A stretch of DNA of 64,000 nt from Clostridium sp. UBA699 (GCA_002298915.1 DBML01000023.1:248001-312000); one strand, 5' to 3'. Counted from the stretch's first letter, positions 1 to 8,042 are shown. Numbers and translations are program-made. The notes: generated from the sequence alone by a model not told the origin.

Positions 1-632
1 GTTAATTCATAGACTACCGAATCAGGATAAGACATTATTATTGGAGAATGAGTAGCTATTATAAATTGAGAGCCTCTCTGTATCAAATCATGCATAATAA
101 CAAGCAAAGACATTTGTCTTGAAGGCGACAAAGCCGCTTCCGGTTCATCCAAAATATACAAACCATTACCACTAAACCTATTCCTGATAAGTGATAAAAA
201 AGATTCTCCATGAGATTGTGAATGTAATGAAATCCCACCGTATGAACTATAATGATTATCATCTATTTCTTCAATGTTAGTAGCTACGTTATAGAAGCTT
301 TCTGCTCTTAAGAAAAAACCATCGGTTGGCCTTTTAACGCCTCTGACCAACTTAAGGTTCTTGTGCAAGTCTGAGTGAGTATCTTTTGTGGAGAAGTTAA
401 AATTTATGGTCCCGCCCTCAGCATTGAAACCATAAGCAACTGCGATTGCTTCCAGTAAAGTTGATTTGCCAGTGCCATTTTCGCCTACCATGAATGTCAC
501 TTTTGGATGAAACTCTAACACGGATAAATCTTTTATCGCAGTCAAGCAATATGGATATTCAGAAAATGATTGAATTTTATCCCTGAATAACTCGACATGC
601 CTCAGATATTGGTTGCATTTCATACGGTCCAT
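1..632 (-). CDS. AAA family ATPase, 3' end outside window
   Basis: Partial gene: the frame stays open to base 1. The start at 632 follows a GGAGGG ribosome binding site with 6-base spacing. The protein has Walker A GENGTGKST at about residues 50-58, a signature-like stretch SQSHGESFLSL, Walker B LYILDEPEAALSP, and a switch-like IIATHSP. This order is that of the small ABC/SMC-type predicted ATPases (COG3910-like). Such proteins are often found alone or in defence and mobile regions. No specific substrate can be read. It lies in AT-rich accessory DNA, first of a run of minus-strand genes. Confidence 0.88.
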   Translation of the reverse strand, partial: MDRMKCNQYLRHVELFRDKIQSFSEYPYCLTAIKDLSVLEFHPKVTFMVGENGTGKSTLLEAIAVAYGFNAEGGTINFNFSTKDTHSDLHKNLKLVRGVKRPTDGFFLRAESFYNVATNIEEIDDNHYSSYGGISLHSQSHGESFLSLIRNRFSGNGLYILDEPEAALSPSRQMSLLVIMHDLIQRGSQFIIATHSPIIMSYPDSVVYEL

Positions 633-688
633 TACTAACCCTCCGTTAGATTACTGCATTGCCGTCCTGATCTAAAAGTTTTAAATAA

Positions 689-1156
689 TCATTTGCTTAC
701 TCTAACTAATTTCATAATAAATAACATCATCGAACCGAATATTAATATCAAAAATGCAGGAAGAAACAGCGCTGGCAATGGCATTGATTTTGAAGAATTT
801 ATTGTTAAGTAAACAAAAATTGCCACCACGATTAATTTGGTTGTACCCAACATGGTTTTTAATAAGCGATATACGCGTTCCTCATTCTCCGCTGTCACTG
901 TGACACCTGTATTCCAAATCTGCGGAAAGTTTTCTATAGCTGTCATTCCTAGGTACATCAGCCAACTGATTATTGGAAGGAATAGCAACTCTCTCTTGCT
1001 GCCCATTCTATCAATCTCACCCGCAAAATTATAATGACCTGGAATTCCGTCAGGAATACTGCTCCAATTCATAAATAAGTATACGCAGACTCCTATTAGC
1101 AAACTCAAACATACAATTTCAACAATAATATCATACTTGTTATTTTTCACTTTCAT
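689..1156 (-). CDS. DUF1648-family membrane protein
   Basis: 155 residues with about four hydrophobic segments. The stretch after the first membrane helix, WSSIPDGIPGHYNFAGEIDRMGSK, is the hallmark of DUF1648 (IPxHxNxxGxxDxxGSK), a domain of small membrane proteins often linked to SdpI-like immunity or to regulators of membrane stress; function here is unknown. It is transcribed on the minus strand toward the ATPase with a short gap. AT-rich base composition agrees with the rest of this accessory segment. Domain assignment is by motif recognition only. Confidence 0.75.
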   Translation of the reverse strand: MKVKNNKYDIIVEIVCLSLLIGVCVYLFMNWSSIPDGIPGHYNFAGEIDRMGSKRELLFLPIISWLMYLGMTAIENFPQIWNTGVTVTAENEERVYRLLKTMLGTTKLIVVAIFVYLTINSSKSMPLPALFLPAFLILIFGSMMLFIMKLVRVSK

Positions 1157-1229
1157 TTCAAGAACCTCTTCCAGTTAAGACTCTTTTCCCCTGCAGTCCT
1201 GCAGATTTTGTTCCCGCTTTTAAAATATT

Positions 1230-1679
1230 TCAATCAGTCGAATGGAAAATATCTTTAAATTTATGAATAATATTTTGTGGTTCAACTAGATAGATCAAAA
1301 ATAATTTCTTTCTTTTAAATTTTTTTTTATTCTTATCAAAATATACTATTGTTATATTGTTCGGCTTATCCAAATTATTTGCATTTACCTCTTTTATGTT
1401 GCTATATTCAATTTCAAAACCCTTTGCATTACCCAACAAATTAGTTGTAAAGTATTTTATACCACTTTCAAGAAAAATGAACTCAAAAGGCGAGTTTCTA
1501 AACTTATATGTAAATGCAAATGTAAAAGTAATTGCATTTAATGATAAGAAGATCCATAGAGTAGAATCTTTTTCACCCCCCCAATATATTAAGGATAAGA
1601 TACATATGCAAAAAAGTATCCCAAAAACACTATCCAATATGAGTTTTTTCTTTTTACCACTAATAATATGTTCTGTCAT
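1230..1679 (-). CDS. Small membrane protein with PH-like C-terminal half
   Basis: 149 residues, not recognised as a named family. Two hydrophobic segments sit at about residues 14-33 and 40-58. They are followed by a lysine-rich, beta-strand-like soluble part (FIFLESGIKYFT...FEIEYSNIKEVNANN...NNITIVYFDKNKKK), a pattern seen in bacterial PH-like membrane proteins. Very AT-rich. It belongs to the minus-strand accessory gene run. Topology is inferred from hydrophobicity by eye; no function is proposed. Confidence 0.6.
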   Translation of the reverse strand: MTEHIISGKKKKLILDSVFGILFCICILSLIYWGGEKDSTLWIFLSLNAITFTFAFTYKFRNSPFEFIFLESGIKYFTTNLLGNAKGFEIEYSNIKEVNANNLDKPNNITIVYFDKNKKKFKRKKLFLIYLVEPQNIIHKFKDIFHSTD

Positions 1680-1744
1680 CTATTTCCCCTTTTTCAAACC
1701 AATATCAATAAATTTGTATATTTTTCTTTTCCAATAGGAACTTC

Positions 1745-2080
1745 CTACTTCTCTGCATTTGGCATTCGTTTTTCATCTTTTAAAAGGAATTTTCTTTGCT
1801 TCGCTTCTCTCTGTCCAATCTTATACATATATATAAAAGAAAATGTAAGGCCGATAAACATTCCTGATATCATGTTAAGATTAAATATATAAAAGACTGA
1901 ATATATACCAATAAATGTTAAAAGATTTCCGAAATACAGAATTATCCATTTCGTTCTGTACTTTGGATCTGTCAAGAAGATGCTTGTTTGTTTTGACAAA
2001 TTATAGAAATGAACACAGTTGACAAAAGTGAACATTAAAGTAAAAACAATTATTTCAGAAATAAAGTTTTCTAATTCCAT
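1745..2080 (-). CDS. Small hypothetical membrane protein
   Basis: 111 residues when started at the ATG at 2080, chosen because AGAAGGA lies 9 bases upstream. The frame is open further up to 2209, but that extension would overlap the neighbouring gene by 59 bases and lacks a ribosome site. The product begins MELENFISEII and has about three hydrophobic segments, then a basic tail (KIGQREAKQRKFLLKDEKR). Not recognised. The spacing to the upstream gene is short, so they may be co-transcribed. Confidence 0.55.
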   Translation of the reverse strand: MELENFISEIIVFTLMFTFVNCVHFYNLSKQTSIFLTDPKYRTKWIILYFGNLLTFIGIYSVFYIFNLNMISGMFIGLTFSFIYMYKIGQREAKQRKFLLKDEKRMPNAEK

Positions 2081-2150
2081 AATTCTCATTCCTTCTGTGA
2101 TTTTAGATTGCATTTCGTATATGTCTTTAAAGAAAGATGTGTTGCAGTTA

Positions 2151-2576
2151 CTATTCTTCAAAAATGCTTTCCCAAAACTGAATTTCACAATCTGGATTTT
2201 GTTCTTCAATGCTAATCAAGAAAATGTTTTTGTCATTTTCAGGTAACGGATTATTTTCTAATTCAACAGGATTCTGACGCCTTTCTGAAAGTTTTTGAAG
2301 CATTTTTAAAATTTCAAGATAATTGTCGAATGAAGATGATATACATTCTGGTTCTAAATCTTCAAGAGGCACGAGGTATACAGGGAAAGAGCTATCCGCA
2401 ATGTCCACACATATTGAATCACCGCACAAATCTTCTTCTCCAATAATCAACCATCGATTTTCAATTATTTCTCTTATCTTTACTAAAGAGTAGATCGAAA
2501 TGGTTGTATAACCAAATGAAACCTCATTAAATGGTATTTTATAAAATTTCTTTATAAGCTCTTCTGGTATCCTCAT
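2151..2576 (-). CDS. SUKH (SMI1/KNR4-like) family protein
   Basis: 141 residues. The core WLIIGEEDLCGDSICVDI...PVYLVPLEDLEPECISSSFDNYLEIL matches the SUKH/SMI1-KNR4 pattern (a G(E/D)xxxGD...VD segment, then PV, then a SFxxFL helix). In bacteria these proteins are mainly immunity proteins against polymorphic toxins. No toxin gene is visible in the window, so it would be an orphan immunity-type gene, which fits a cassette-like accessory array. The junction upstream carries the TATGGTGAACCATTGTAG repeat. Confidence 0.7.
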   Translation of the reverse strand: MRIPEELIKKFYKIPFNEVSFGYTTISIYSLVKIREIIENRWLIIGEEDLCGDSICVDIADSSFPVYLVPLEDLEPECISSSFDNYLEILKMLQKLSERRQNPVELENNPLPENDKNIFLISIEEQNPDCEIQFWESIFEE

Positions 2577-2616
2577 ATTAAATCCTCTTTTCTTTCAGTA
2601 TTATATTCTCAATATA

Positions 2617-2637
2617 CTACAATGGTTCACCATATTT
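2617..2637 (-). repeat. Cassette-junction repeat, variant with GGTGAACC core
   Basis: On the minus strand this reads ATATGGTGAACCATTGTAG. It lies between two minus-strand genes and in the same orientation as transcription. The core ATGGT-GA-ACCAT is an inverted repeat. The same 19 bases recur at 61578-61597 on the plus strand, 59 kb away, again between plus-strand accessory genes. Confidence 0.7.
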
Positions 2638-2654
2638 GAAAGTTGCGTAATAAA

Positions 2655-3179
2655 TTAAAAGTTATGGATTATATATATTGCATTCCAAACTAATCCTGAG
2701 GAGTTATGAATATTCCAAAATTCTTCAATAGTATTTAATTGTATAAAGCTTGAAAATTTTGGTCCAAATTGTACATCAGTTAAAAATCCACATTTTTTTA
2801 TTGGCGATAAATTCAATGCTTTCTTTAACAAAGAATCAATACCATAGATAAAACTTTGCTTAAACTTGAATCTTTGCATTTGTCCATCACCATTCCATTG
2901 TTCTTCAAATGGTTCAGTACGGTCAATAATTGGAATAGCTATATCTGCTTCTTCAAATTTCCAATCAATTAATTCACTTGCAAAAAAGAAGAACTGTTCT
3001 TTAGCTAACTTGAGATTCCCAATATGAAGGATAACCCCATCATTTATATTTAAAAAATCTTGAAAAAGAGCTCTATGACTAACTAATTTAGAATTTTGTC
3101 GTATTGCAAAGTTATATTTACTTCTGTCTATATTTATTGGTTTTTGTCGTTCAAATGAAATGATTTCAATAGTAGGCAA
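2655..3179 (-). CDS. Hypothetical protein, probable TTG start
   Basis: 174 residues from the TTG at 3179, which has GGAGGTG 11 bases upstream. The open frame extends to a GTG at 3251, but those extra 24 codons are simply the junction repeat read through, so they are rejected. The product (MPTIEIISFERQKPINI...) has no membrane segment. It resembles the size and composition of SUKH-partner or imm-type proteins, yet no family was recognised. The C-terminus IEEFWNIHNSSGLVWNAIYI is typical of small globular proteins. Function unknown. Confidence 0.55.
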   Translation of the reverse strand: MPTIEIISFERQKPINIDRSKYNFAIRQNSKLVSHRALFQDFLNINDGVILHIGNLKLAKEQFFFFASELIDWKFEEADIAIPIIDRTEPFEEQWNGDGQMQRFKFKQSFIYGIDSLLKKALNLSPIKKCGFLTDVQFGPKFSSFIQLNTIEEFWNIHNSSGLVWNAIYIIHNF

Positions 3180-3224
3180 AATAATCTTCCCACCTCCAAA
3201 AGTTATCTTCGCAAATATCCAACT

Positions 3225-3257
3225 GAGACGTCTTATACTACAATGGTTCACATAAAA
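3225..3257 (-). repeat. Composite cassette-junction repeat
   Basis: On the minus strand two units abut: TTATGTGAACCATTGTAG and then TATAAGACGTCTC. The second 13-base unit recurs exactly at 63826-63838 on the plus strand. Each unit is built around a palindrome (GTGAAC-like and GACGTC). Confidence 0.7.
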
Positions 3258-3277
3258 GTATATTGTTCTATGTGCTT

Positions 3278-3670
3278 CTATTTATCACCTTGATTAACTA
3301 CTTTATTTATTCTATCAATAGGAAATACATCTGGGATATCTACAATAAAAAGTCTTCTGTCATCAAAACATTTTTGCCCTGTTAAAGTTAAATATTCATC
3401 AACAATTTTCCTATCAATCATTACTCTGCCTGAACCAGCCGAGAGTCTATCTCTACCATTTTTCTTAACTCCAGAAATCCAATACTCCTCGCCTGTTTCA
3501 ATATCGATATAATTACCAGAAATTCCAGCATACTTACGAAAACCTTTATTATTAAAATAAACTGTTTGACCAGTTTTCGAATACTTTACCTTTCCAATCC
3601 ATGCTGGTCCATCATCAGAATATCCTGATTTCAATTCAATATACATAATGCTTTCAATAGACTTTTCCAT
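3278..3670 (-). CDS. Conserved hypothetical protein of clostridial accessory arrays
   Basis: 130 residues from the ATG at 3670; a GTG four codons upstream is the alternative. The sequence IMYIELKSGYSDDGPAWIGKVKYSKTGQTVYF, then GNYIDIETGEEYWISGVKKNGRDR, belongs to a conserved soluble family common in Firmicutes accessory DNA. I recall it being wrongly labelled deoxyxylulose-phosphate synthase in some genomes; nothing here supports such an activity. It is all-beta in appearance. Function unknown. Flanked on both sides by junction repeats. Confidence 0.65.
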   Translation of the reverse strand: MEKSIESIMYIELKSGYSDDGPAWIGKVKYSKTGQTVYFNNKGFRKYAGISGNYIDIETGEEYWISGVKKNGRDRLSAGSGRVMIDRKIVDEYLTLTGQKCFDDRRLFIVDIPDVFPIDRINKVVNQGDK

Positions 3671-3715
3671 ATAAATCACCACATCATCTTAAAATTTACT
3701 GTTTGACTAACACTT

Positions 3716-3750
3716 TCCTACAATGTCGCCATAAAGAAAGTTTCGAACTC
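3716..3750 (-). repeat. Cassette-junction repeat, full-length variant
   Basis: On the minus strand: GAGTTCGAAACTTTC, then TTTATGGCGACATTGTAGG, then AAAG. CTTTC and GAAAG flank the core as an inverted repeat. Compare 63432-63470 on the plus strand, which has the same GTTCG...AAACxCTTC box before TATGACAACATTGTAG. Confidence 0.65.
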
Positions 3751-3905
3751 TAAAGCGAACACTGGGATGTTAACTTTCGACAAAGTCAGATCATCCTCAT
3801 CTTCTTGTAAAAAGTGAAAAATATATAATATCAAAACTGCATTTGCTTATGTTTAGGTTCCTCGGTTTTTGATTGCTCTCTTCGTTCTTTAACCTTTACA
3901 ATTAT

Positions 3906-4142
3906 TCATGGTCCAATCCAGCTTAGTAAATCCACGATAACAACCAGCGCAATAAGAAACCGGTTTTCATCCATTATCAAACCTGCTAAACCAGTAAAAA
4001 AAGAAATTGTCGACACAAGCAAAAATACATTCTTGCCAAATATCCCAAATGCGACCCATGCAAGTAAAAAGAATATTAAAGAAAATTTACCTGCGGTGGA
4101 TGTCGGAAAAAGGCGTTGTTTTCTTGTCGGGTCGCTCACCAT
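3906..4142 (-). CDS. Small membrane protein
   Basis: 78 residues from the ATG at 4142, which has GAGGAG about 10 bases upstream; an ATG seven codons earlier lacks such a site. The product has a basic N-terminus (MVSDPTRKQRLF) and two or three hydrophobic segments (FSLIFFLLAWVAFGIFG, VFLLVSTISFFTGLAGLIM, FLIALVVIVDLLSWIG). Not recognised. It sits 41 bases downstream of the deacetylase gene on the same strand, so it may be its operon partner. Confidence 0.55.
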   Translation of the reverse strand: MVSDPTRKQRLFPTSTAGKFSLIFFLLAWVAFGIFGKNVFLLVSTISFFTGLAGLIMDENRFLIALVVIVDLLSWIGP

Positions 4143-4183
4143 AAAAGAACCACTCCTCTGCAATTTGTGGAATATCCTGCAAC

Positions 4184-5140
4184 TTACTTCTCCGGCAGAT
4201 CATAAAGGGAACCGAACTCATATCCATTGTCCTTCCATTCCTTCAGTACAGTGTCAAGGATATCGGCGTTTGTCTTTGAAACCGCGTGCAGTAGGAATAT
4301 ACCACCGTTGTGGGTCCTTGCGCGGAGCAGGGCTATTGCATCGGCTTCTGCAGGCTGCTTAGCAGTATCCCAGTCGCTGTAAGCGAAGCTCCAGAATACG
4401 GTTTTGTACCCAAGCTGCTTTGTGTAGAACAGGGAAATCTCGCTGTATTTACCTTCAGGCGGCCTGAAGAAAGGGGCTAGGGCTTTGCCCGTTGCTGCAG
4501 TGTAGGCAGCTTCTGTGTCCCTGAACTCCTTGTCGAAAGCTTCTTTGCCCTTGAGCGCTACCAGCGGCATTGAAGGATGAGTGCTGGAATGGTTGCAGAC
4601 CAGGTGTCCTTCGTTTGCCATTCTTCTCACCAGTGCAGGATTGTTAGCTATATAGCTCTTTGTTACGAAGAAGGCAGCCTTCACTCCGTTGGCCTTCAGC
4701 ACGTCGAGGATCTTAGAGGTGTAGCCGTTCTCATAGCCCTCGTCAAAGGTGAGGTATATAACCTTGCTCGAGGTGTCGCCAAGGTAGTACCCGTTGTATT
4801 TGTTTATTAGGTTAACTATGTCCTTTGGTTCGCCGGAAGGCGTACCGTCAGTCTTAGGCAGGTAGTACCAGCTCTTTTCCGTGCTTTCAAGCGACGACAC
4901 GTCAGTATCCTGGGAGGCGCCGCCGGAGGAGTCGTTGCCGGCTGGAGTGCCCGTATCGCTTCCGGTGCCGCTGTCATTATCCGGGTTCGCATCCGTTCCG
5001 GTCCCGCTGCCGCCGGTTCCTGAGCCAGTTGTGCCTGAACCGGGGACAGTGTTGGAAACAGGGACGCTCTTGTTGAACGAAGAGCATGCGCTGAAAATGA
5101 ACAGCATGGCAAACAAAAGGGAAATCAGTTTGTATTTCAT
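4184..5140 (-). CDS. PdaA-like polysaccharide deacetylase lipoprotein
   Basis: 318 residues. Lipoprotein signal MKYKLISLLFAMLFIFSAC with the lipobox cysteine at 19, then a Gly/Ser/Thr/Asp-rich low-complexity linker to about residue 80, then a NodB-homology domain. Visible catalytic motifs: TFDEGYENG (Asp/metal), HSSTHPS (metal histidines), RPPEGKYS, and LLHAVSKTNADIL. The TFDxGYENGYT and HxVSxxNA forms are those of PdaA, the muramic delta-lactam de-N-acetylase that acts on spore cortex peptidoglycan outside the cell. It is divergent from the methylase gene. Family placement is firm; a cortex role is inference. Confidence 0.87.
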   Translation of the reverse strand: MKYKLISLLFAMLFIFSACSSFNKSVPVSNTVPGSGTTGSGTGGSGTGTDANPDNDSGTGSDTGTPAGNDSSGGASQDTDVSSLESTEKSWYYLPKTDGTPSGEPKDIVNLINKYNGYYLGDTSSKVIYLTFDEGYENGYTSKILDVLKANGVKAAFFVTKSYIANNPALVRRMANEGHLVCNHSSTHPSMPLVALKGKEAFDKEFRDTEAAYTAATGKALAPFFRPPEGKYSEISLFYTKQLGYKTVFWSFAYSDWDTAKQPAEADAIALLRARTHNGGIFLLHAVSKTNADILDTVLKEWKDNGYEFGSLYDLPEK

Positions 5141-5212
5141 CAGCCACCGCCTCCGATTATTGTGATATACTGAAAATGGCCATATTAAAGCAGCAATTTA
5201 TTGAGGTAAATT

Positions 5213-6982
5213 ATGAACGCAGATTATGAAATGTTTAAAAAATCAGTAAATGAACTATATAAAATAATGATACAGCCTATACATGAATATTACAAGGCCG
5301 CAGCGGTTTGGAACTGCAGGCTCGAGCTCGGTATGGGATCCGGGAGCAGCTTCTCGGAGAAATACGCCTCGCTTCTGAAGGATTGCAAGGAGACAGGCGC
5401 CGTCTACACTCCAGAGGATATTGCGGGCTACATGGTGAAGAACACGGTAAGCCGCGAGGATATTATCGGGAACCCGTATCTCAGGATCGCGGACCCTGCC
5501 TGCGGTACCGGAAACATCCTCCTTCCCTGCTTCCGGCACCTCAAGGAGCTGTACAGGGGAGCGCTGGAGGAGATAAACGCGAGGCACGGCCTGAGCCTTT
5601 CAGAGCAGGGCATCGCGAAGCACATCATGGATTTCAACCTCTTCGGCTTCGACCTGGACCAGCTCGCCATAAGGGTCCTAATCGCAGACCTTTTTTCAGA
5701 GTCGGGATGCTTAAGCGGAGCCAACTTCAGGGAAGAGGACTTCCTTATCGGGGGAGTCGAGGAAAAGTTCGACGTTTTCATAGGAAACCCTCCGTACATC
5801 GGCCACAAGACAGTGGACAGGGACTACTCGAAGGCCCTAAAGGAGAGGTTTGCAGGCGTATACGTCGACAAAGGGGACATATCCTACTGCTTCTTTCAGA
5901 GGGCGATCGACCTAATGAACCCTGGCGGTAAGCTTTGCTTCATCACCTCAAGGTACTTCATCGAATCGCCGAGCGGGGTGGCCTTAAGAAAGCTTCTTTC
6001 CGGGGGCGGAGCTCTCTCGGGAATCGTGGACTTCTACGGAATAAGGCCTTTCAAGGGCGTTGGGATAGACCCGGCAATAGTTTTCATGGATTTCGGCAGT
6101 AGAGGAAGCGAAGCGGTGGATGTCATCAGGCCGATCACCGCCAGGGGAAAGAACGACAAGAAAGGTTTCCTCGATTCGCTGCTTCAGGGCAGAGGCAGCT
6201 CATATACGCGTTTCAGGATGAAGCCGGAGGATCTTGCCGATTCCGGCTGGATCCTGAAGGACGAGGAGAGCCTGGGGATCCTCAGGAAGATAGGGGCCAA
6301 ATGCAGCCTCAAGCTGAGCGGCATAGCAGACAGCTATCAGGGCATAATCACAGGCTGCGACAGGGCCTTCGTCCTGGACAGGGAAGCAGCGGAAGAGTCA
6401 GGTATAGAGAAGGAGCTCCTCAAGCCCTGGATAAAGAGCAGCAGCATAGAAAAAGGAAGAGTGAAAGAAAGCAGCACAGTCCTCATCTACTCCGACCTCA
6501 TAGAGGACGAGGCGCTTTACCCAAACGCCATGAGGTTCATCTCTGAGCACAGGGACAGGCTCATGGGCAGAAGGGAGTGCAGGACGGGCGCCAGGAAGTG
6601 GCATATGCTCCAGTGGGGCAGGAAAAGCGAGATATTCGAGGGTGAAAAGATAATATTCCCATACAAGTCAGGCAGCAGCAGGTTCGCCATAGACAGGGGA
6701 AGCTACTTCAGCGCAGACGTCTACGCACTGGTGCTCAGGGAGGATGCGGTCATGAGCCTTCAAAAGTTAGCCAGGCTCCTCAACAGCAGCATTTACGAGT
6801 TCTACTTCAAGAGCTTCGCCAAGAAGCTGGGGGAGGACCAGTACGAGTACTATCCAAACAACCTCATGAAGCTCCTGGTGCCGGACGTTCCAGAAGAGGA
6901 ATTCCTCACAGAGGAAGAAATCTTCAGCTATTTCGGTATAAACCAGCGGGAAAAGGACATAATAATGAAAAGCCTGTCGTAA
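5213..6982 (+). CDS. Solitary N6-adenine DNA methyltransferase, CamA-like
   Basis: 589 residues; start follows GAGG with 7-base spacing. N-terminal gamma-type methylase: SAM motif ADPACGTGN at about 93-101 and catalytic GNPPYIGHK at about 191-199. The C-terminal third is a TaqI-like target recognition region with SYQGIITGCDRAF, RRECRTGARKWHMLQWGR and FPYKSGSSRFAID. From memory these blocks align closely with C. difficile CamA (577 residues, CAAAAA methylation, needed for normal sporulation). No restriction gene is adjacent, as for CamA. It is divergent from pdaA-like and convergent with speE. Methylase activity is very likely; target sequence and role are inference. Confidence 0.88.
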   Translation: MNADYEMFKKSVNELYKIMIQPIHEYYKAAAVWNCRLELGMGSGSSFSEKYASLLKDCKETGAVYTPEDIAGYMVKNTVSREDIIGNPYLRIADPACGTGNILLPCFRHLKELYRGALEEINARHGLSLSEQGIAKHIMDFNLFGFDLDQLAIRVLIADLFSESGCLSGANFREEDFLIGGVEEKFDVFIGNPPYIGHKTVDRDYSKALKERFAGVYVDKGDISYCFFQRAIDLMNPGGKLCFITSRYFIESPSGVALRKLLSGGGALSGIVDFYGIRPFKGVGIDPAIVFMDFGSRGSEAVDVIRPITARGKNDKKGFLDSLLQGRGSSYTRFRMKPEDLADSGWILKDEESLGILRKIGAKCSLKLSGIADSYQGIITGCDRAFVLDREAAEESGIEKELLKPWIKSSSIEKGRVKESSTVLIYSDLIEDEALYPNAMRFISEHRDRLMGRRECRTGARKWHMLQWGRKSEIFEGEKIIFPYKSGSSRFAIDRGSYFSADVYALVLREDAVMSLQKLARLLNSSIYEFYFKSFAKKLGEDQYEYYPNNLMKLLVPDVPEEEFLTEEEIFSYFGINQREKDIIMKSLS

Positions 6983-6998
6983 TTAACGACAGGCTTTG
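6971..6998. terminator. Bidirectional terminator between methylase and speE
   Basis: Perfect 10-bp stem AGCCTGTCGT / ACGACAGGCT with loop AATTA, followed by T-rich sequence on the plus strand and preceded by AATGAAAA. It spans the methylase stop codon and ends just before the speE stop, serving both convergent genes. Confidence 0.75.
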
Positions 6999-6999
6999 A

Positions 7000-7827
7000 T
7001 TACTTTATAAGGTCTTCCACGTATTTAGGCAGTGCGAAGCATGCCTTGTGGAGCTTCTTTGTGTAGTATCTTGTGTCGAAGCCGAGTTCGTCTGGAACTG
7101 ATGCCTCTTCAGGATCGTGCATCTTTGAGCCGATGGTGAAGCTCCAGTAGCCGCCTGGGTAGGTAGGGATTGCAGCCATGAACAGCTTCGTCACAGGGAA
7201 AACTTCCTTCGCGTCGCTGAACACCTTCTTCACAACCTCAGGAAGGTAGAAAGGCGTTTCCGTCTGGGCAACGAATATTCCGTCCTTTGTCAGGCATTCG
7301 GAGATCTCCTTGTAGAAGCTTCCGCCGAATAGACCTTCGGCTGCCCCGAAAGGGTCTGTGGAGTCTACAATTATTACGTCGAACTCGTTCTTGTGCTCGT
7401 GGACGTATTTTATCCCGTCGCCGATGAAGACTTCGCATCTCGGGTTCTCGAGCTCGCAGCTTATCTCAGGCATGAACCTGATGCATTCCTCGACCACGCA
7501 TCTGTCTATCTCGCAAAGGACTGCCTTTTTAACGGAAGGGTGCTTCAGGACCTCCCTGATAGCGCCTCCGTCTCCTCCGCCTACAACCAGAACCTTTTCA
7601 GGGTTTGGGTGTGCGAACAGAGGGATGTGGCTTATCATCTCATGGTAAACATACTCGTCTGCTATTGTTGTCTGGACTATCCCATCGAGCAGCAGCATCC
7701 TTCCGAACCTGTCAGACTCAACTATCGCAAGGTCCTGGTATTCGGTCTGTTTTCTCACCAGAGTCTCGTTAACTTTATATATCATTGCAGCATCTTCGAT
7801 CTGTGCTTCCTTTATCCACATTTCCAT
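7000..7827 (-). CDS. speE: Spermidine synthase
   Basis: 275 residues, usual length. Polyamine aminopropyltransferase: transfers the aminopropyl group of decarboxylated SAM to putrescine in the cytoplasm. Seen: VVGGGDGGAIREVLKHP (SAM-binding GGGDGG), VLCEID acidic loop, VIIVDSTDPFG with the catalytic Asp, and the C-terminal YPGGYWSFTIGS. Start at 7827 follows GAGGGGG with about 10 bases. No speD or speA/C lies next to it, so precursor supply must be encoded elsewhere. Confidence 0.95.
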   Translation of the reverse strand: MEMWIKEAQIEDAAMIYKVNETLVRKQTEYQDLAIVESDRFGRMLLLDGIVQTTIADEYVYHEMISHIPLFAHPNPEKVLVVGGGDGGAIREVLKHPSVKKAVLCEIDRCVVEECIRFMPEISCELENPRCEVFIGDGIKYVHEHKNEFDVIIVDSTDPFGAAEGLFGGSFYKEISECLTKDGIFVAQTETPFYLPEVVKKVFSDAKEVFPVTKLFMAAIPTYPGGYWSFTIGSKMHDPEEASVPDELGFDTRYYTKKLHKACFALPKYVEDLIK

Positions 7828-7910
7828 AAATATATAACCCCCTCGTAAGTTTAATTTTTATAACAAATAAAATTATAGCAATTGAAGATATATTTATCAA
7901 TAAAATATGT

Positions 7911-8042
7911 ATGAAAAATATAATAGAGGACATAATGGGGATAAGAAGGGATATTTTAGAAAAAATAGAATATATACCTATGAATAGATATATTATTCAA
8001 AAATGTTACATAAATTCCATGAAGGGGAGCGTTATGAGATGA
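7911..8042 (+). CDS. Small ORF (43 aa) upstream of sigma factor
   Basis: Open frame beginning MKNIIEDIMGIRRDILEK, 43 codons, with no strong ribosome site. Its TGA (8040-8042) overlaps the ATG of the next tiny ORF as ATGA. No homologue recognised. Support is only the overlap pattern; it could be a leader peptide, a remnant of a frameshifted gene, or chance. Confidence 0.35.
   Translation: MKNIIEDIMGIRRDILEKIEYIPMNRYIIQKCYINSMKGSVMR

Noticed and set aside
3180..3251. N-terminal extension of the gene ending at 2655
   Set aside because: The 24 codons are the junction repeat read through (from a GTG in GTGAACCATTGTAG); the GGAGGTG site lies downstream of them.
2617..3750. CRISPR array
   Set aside because: The repeats are short, diverged, few and separated by whole genes, not by regular spacers; no cas genes are visible.
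5141..7000. Restriction-modification system
   Set aside because: The methylase neighbours are a deacetylase and spermidine synthase; no endonuclease or specificity gene is present.
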